From assembly GCA_030529305.1 (NCBI GenBank), contig JAUMXD010000063.1:1-8745 (forward strand): DNA of 8,745 bases. Reading direction: 5' to 3'. The translations under genes and the position numbers were made by a program. Each line of letters opens with the position of its first letter. Positions within the stretch are counted from its first letter, which is position 1. Positions 6,374 to 8,745 of the stretch are shown piece after piece. Source of the stretch: Allobrachymonas sp. (GTDB lineage Bacteria > Pseudomonadota > Gammaproteobacteria > Burkholderiales > Burkholderiaceae). The notes under the pieces are model-generated. The model searched no databases. It worked only from the letters and a program-made list of their open reading frames with translations, and was not told the DNA's origin.

Positions 6374-6781
6374 CGTTGCTTGTGTGGTGTGGCGCCTGGT
6401 GATGGGCTGTGAATGGCTGCAGCCCCAAAGAGCGCGCAAGTGTGGGCAAGTAAAAGATAGCCCGAAAAGGCAGCCCGAAAACAGAGGCAGAGGATAATAG
6501 CGGCCCTGTTATCGGGCGGCTGGGCGGGGTAAGCGTTGTTGTGACGTGTTCTGATACCGTCCAGTCATCGTCAAACTTTTTTGCCAGAGGGGCCAAGGGC
6601 ACTGCTGATACAGCACTGGCCAAAGTTGGTGGATTACCCATTGGACCTGCCGACAGACCATGCAACAGGCTGTGCCCACTGCCATTGGGCAAGCTGATTG
6701 AGCGCCCCAATTGATTGAACATGATTGCATGCAGCTGGCGACTGAGCCATCCATCTGCTTTTTCTTTTTGGGCTGATTTTT
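6374..6781. other. 408-base gap before prfC with no assigned gene
   Basis: No standard gene is supported here. A short inverted repeat, GATAA at 6493-6497 with TTATC at 6509-6513, and a 6-base hairpin, TGCCCA 6673-6678 with TGGGCA 6686-6691, are present. The frame 6454-6714 is free of stops on the plus strand and a minus-strand frame is open across 6482-6722; neither has an ATG with a ribosome site. The prfC promoter should lie here but I could not identify one with confidence. Confidence 0.5.
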
Positions 6782-8413
6782 GTGACTTACGCTTCTGAGA
6801 CGCGGCGCCGCCGCACCTTCGCCATCATCTCCCACCCGGACGCGGGCAAGACCACGCTGACCGAAAAGCTGCTGCTGTTCTCCGGCGCGATCCAGATCGC
6901 CGGGGCCGTCAAGGGCCGCAAGGCCAGCCGCCACGCCACGTCCGACTGGATGGAGATCGAAAAGCAGCGCGGCATCTCGGTGGCATCGAGCGTGATGCAG
7001 ATGAGCTACCGCGACCACGTCATCAACCTGCTGGACACGCCCGGCCACAAGGACTTTTCCGAAGACACCTATCGCGTGCTCACGGCCGTGGATTCGGCGC
7101 TGATGGTGATCGACGCGGCCAACGGTGTGGAGGCGCAGACGCGGCGGCTCATCGAAGTCTGCCGCCAGCGCGACACGCCCATCATCACCTTCGTCAACAA
7201 GATGGACCGTGAGGTACGCGACCCCCTGGACATCCTCGACGAGGTGGAGCGCGAGCTGGGCATGCCCTGCTGCCCCATCACCTGGCCCGTGGGCCAGGGC
7301 AAAAGCTTTGGCGGCATCATCAATCTGCGCACGCAAAGCATGACGGTGTTCCAGGCCGGCACCGAAAAGCGCCCGCAAGACTTTGAAGTCATCCCCTTGA
7401 GCGAGGCCGACAAGCTGCGCGAACGTTTTGGCAAAACCTTTGACGACGCGCTGGAGAGCATGGAGCTGGCCCAGGGCGCTTCGGCCGAGTGGGACCACGA
7501 GGCGTTTCTGGCCGGCAAGCTCACGCCCGTGTTCTTCGGCTCGGGCGTGAACAACTTCGGCGTGATGGAGGTGCTGGACGCCGTGGTGGACATGTCGCCC
7601 CCGCCCGGCCCGCGCATCAGCCGCCTGATCGCCAAGAGCGGCGAGGCCACCGAAACCACCATCCGCCCCGAGGACAAGGCGTTTTCGGGCGTGGTCTTCA
7701 AGGTGCAGGCCAACATGGACGCCAACCACCGCGACCGCATCGCCTTCGTGCGCGTGGCCAGCGGCCAGTACAAGCCCGGCATGAAGATGAAAGTGCAGCG
7801 CACCGGCAAGGAGCTGCGCCCCACCAGCGTCGTCACCTTCATGAGCCAGCGCCGCGAGGCGGTTCACGAGGCCTTCGCGGGCGACATCATCGGCTTCACC
7901 ACCCACGGCGGCGTGCAGTTGGGCGACACCATCACTGACGGCGCGAATCTGCAATTCACCGGCCTGCCCTTCTTCGCGCCGGAAATGTTCGCCACCGTGG
8001 TGCTGAAAAACCCGCTGCGCACCAAGCAATTGCAGCAAGGCCTGCTGCAATTGGGCGAGGAGGGGGCCATCCAGGTCTTCAAGCCCGATGCGGGCGGCAA
8101 CATGCTGCTGGGCGCCATCGGCCAATTGCAGTTTGAAGTGGTGCAGCACCGCTTGAAAACCGAGTACGACTGCGAGGTGCGGCTGGAAAGCAGCCAATAC
8201 ACCGGCGCGCGCTGGATCACGGCCGATACGCCGCAAGACTTGCGCGAGTTTGAAACCACTTACCCCTTGCGCATGGCGCACGACGCGGCGGGCGCGCTGG
8301 CTTACCTGTGCACATCGCCTTACGACGTGCGCCTGGCGCAAGAGCGTTTTCCAAAGGTGCAATTCCATCCGCTGCGCGAGCATGCGGGGCTGAGCCTGGA
8401 TCGCGCGAATTAA
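6782..8413 (+). CDS. prfC: Peptide chain release factor 3 (RF3)
   Basis: RF3 is a translational GTPase that recycles RF1 and RF2 from the ribosome after peptide release and takes part in post-peptidyl-transfer quality control. The 543-residue product is slightly longer than E. coli RF3 (529). G motifs are intact: P-loop SHPDAGKT (17-24), RGIS in switch I (63-66), DTPGH (85-89) and NKMD (139-142). The middle block FKVQANMDANHRDRIAFVRV and the C-terminal FHPLREH are strongly RF3-like and separate it from EF-G. Translation starts at GTG 6782 with only a weak GGG (6770-6772) upstream; no ATG fits. Codon choice changes inside the gene: up to about 7915, Gln is CAG 13 times and CAA twice, whereas after that CAA appears 9 times and CAG 4 times; Leu TTG appears once before and seven times after. 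The 5' part also looks richer in GC than the neighbouring genes. Confidence 0.96.
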   Translation: MTYASETRRRRTFAIISHPDAGKTTLTEKLLLFSGAIQIAGAVKGRKASRHATSDWMEIEKQRGISVASSVMQMSYRDHVINLLDTPGHKDFSEDTYRVLTAVDSALMVIDAANGVEAQTRRLIEVCRQRDTPIITFVNKMDREVRDPLDILDEVERELGMPCCPITWPVGQGKSFGGIINLRTQSMTVFQAGTEKRPQDFEVIPLSEADKLRERFGKTFDDALESMELAQGASAEWDHEAFLAGKLTPVFFGSGVNNFGVMEVLDAVVDMSPPPGPRISRLIAKSGEATETTIRPEDKAFSGVVFKVQANMDANHRDRIAFVRVASGQYKPGMKMKVQRTGKELRPTSVVTFMSQRREAVHEAFAGDIIGFTTHGGVQLGDTITDGANLQFTGLPFFAPEMFATVVLKNPLRTKQLQQGLLQLGEEGAIQVFKPDAGGNMLLGAIGQLQFEVVQHRLKTEYDCEVRLESSQYTGARWITADTPQDLREFETTYPLRMAHDAAGALAYLCTSPYDVRLAQERFPKVQFHPLREHAGLSLDRAN

Positions 8414-8582
8414 AGGCAGCAAATCAAAGGTAAAGGTTACAACGCAGCTAACAGTAGGGCTGGATGGCAGTTGTGGCCCGTGCTGGCTGCAATCCTTTCT
8501 CTTATTGCGCTTGTTGCTGGGTTGCAACGCTACGGGTGACCCCCTAGAGTGTGCAGGTGGTGGGAATGGGCGGTTCTCGTTC

Positions 8583-8588
8583 TATAAT
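8583..8588 (+). promoter_or_regulatory. Perfect -10 element of the likely rpsU promoter
   Basis: TATAAT at 8583-8588 is a perfect sigma-70 -10 box about 130 bases upstream of the rpsU start. No good -35 box is seen 16-18 bases before it (best is GTGGGA at 8560-8565, 3 of 6). Transcription would start near 8595. The remaining 8414-8582 after prfC shows no gene and no clear intrinsic terminator. Confidence 0.55.
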
Positions 8589-8601
8589 CGTGCATTTACT
8601 G

Positions 8602-8652
8602 GCAGACCCCCGTCGGCCTGATTGATTGTTGTATGGCGGGGAACATATCTGC
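8602..8652 (+). promoter_or_regulatory. Predicted stem-loop in the rpsU 5' leader
   Basis: Two stacked helices can form: GCAGA (8602-8606) with TCTGC (8648-8652), and CCCCGTC (8608-8614) with GGCGGGG (8635-8641, one G-T pair). An asymmetric internal loop of one base against AACATA separates them, and a 20-base apical loop closes the structure. It would begin only a few bases after the predicted transcription start. Ribosomal-protein leaders often carry feedback elements, so regulation by S21 is possible but not shown. Confidence 0.4.
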
Positions 8653-8720
8653 AGTTGTGCCCTTTCAGGTCTCGATCTTCCTGCAAGTAGGCCGCTGCGC
8701 ATTCTGGAACATTTTCGCCA

Positions 8721-8745
8721 ATGACCACCATCCGTGTAAAAGAAA
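8721..8745 (+). CDS. rpsU: Start of ribosomal protein S21 (partial, runs off the window)
   Basis: Only eight codons are present (MTTIRVKE) before the window ends. They match the N-terminus I know for small-subunit ribosomal protein S21 in Comamonadaceae and related Burkholderiales. S21 is a small basic protein of the 30S head/platform region that aids mRNA binding in initiation. GGAA at 8706-8709 lies 11 bases before the ATG, a weak and slightly distant site. The upstream perfect TATAAT and structured leader fit a ribosomal-protein gene. With so few residues the name rests on memory of the family start. Confidence 0.75.

Noticed and set aside
2196..8515. Shared 13-mer TATTGCGCTTGTT at 2196-2208 and 8503-8515
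   Set aside because: One shared 13-mer is about what chance gives in a window of this size, and the flanks differ.
6509..8527. Long minus-strand open frame of 672 residues
   Set aside because: It lies antisense to prfC, whose product is unmistakable; long antisense frames are common in GC-rich genes with G/C third positions, and the translation has no recognisable domain.
1..8745. Mobile elements, CRISPR arrays, tRNA or rRNA genes, dif site
   Set aside because: I looked for terminal repeats with transposase-like frames, regularly spaced repeats, tRNA-like sequence and a dif-like 28-mer near xerD, and found none that I could support.

Overview
The window reads as ordinary chromosome of a betaproteobacterium of the order Burkholderiales, most likely family Comamonadaceae. 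The pointers are a lipid-transport operon that carries mlaA inside the cluster (mlaD-mlaA-mlaC-mlaB), a typical XerD, and a truncated final gene whose first residues match the start I know for ribosomal protein S21 of this group. Genus assignment (for example Comamonas) is only a guess from family resemblance and a base composition that, by eye, sits in the high fifties per cent GC for most genes.

Layout. Positions 18-3239 hold the last four genes of a Mla (maintenance of outer-membrane lipid asymmetry) operon: mlaD (inner-membrane MCE hexamer), mlaA (outer-membrane lipoprotein, overlapping mlaD by ATGA), a 391-base non-coding gap with strong inverted repeats, mlaC (periplasmic lipid carrier) and mlaB (cytoplasmic STAS subunit). 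The ATPase and permease genes (mlaF, mlaE) are expected just off the left edge. A symmetric intrinsic terminator at 3267-3294 closes this operon and also closes a convergent minus-strand gene. Minus-strand genes at 3294-3641 (unrecognised 115-residue protein with a basic tail) and 3832-4140 (cold-shock protein with a 35-residue acidic, alanine-rich tail) follow. An AT-rich divergent control region (4141-4409) separates these from a plus-strand run: a small periplasmic cytochrome c (4410-4730), xerD (4746-5702), a gamma-class carbonic-anhydrase-like protein (5852-6373), a 408-base gap, prfC for release factor 3 (6782-8413), and the promoter, structured leader and first eight codons of rpsU (8721 to the edge).

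How the genes work together: MlaD, MlaA, MlaC and MlaB are parts of one machine that moves phospholipids between the outer and inner membranes. The remaining genes are housekeeping functions (cold-shock RNA binding, electron transfer, chromosome dimer resolution, zinc enzyme or relative, translation termination, ribosome assembly) with no obvious shared pathway.

I do not see a mobile element, CRISPR array, defence system or clearly new biological system. The points most worth a second look are: a sharp change of codon style inside prfC near position 7915, suggesting a recombinant 5' part; the hairpin-rich gap that splits the Mla operon; long low-complexity tails on MlaA, MlaD, the cold-shock protein and the unknown protein; a predicted stem-loop in the rpsU leader; and an unexplained block at about 6454-6722 with open frames on both strands.
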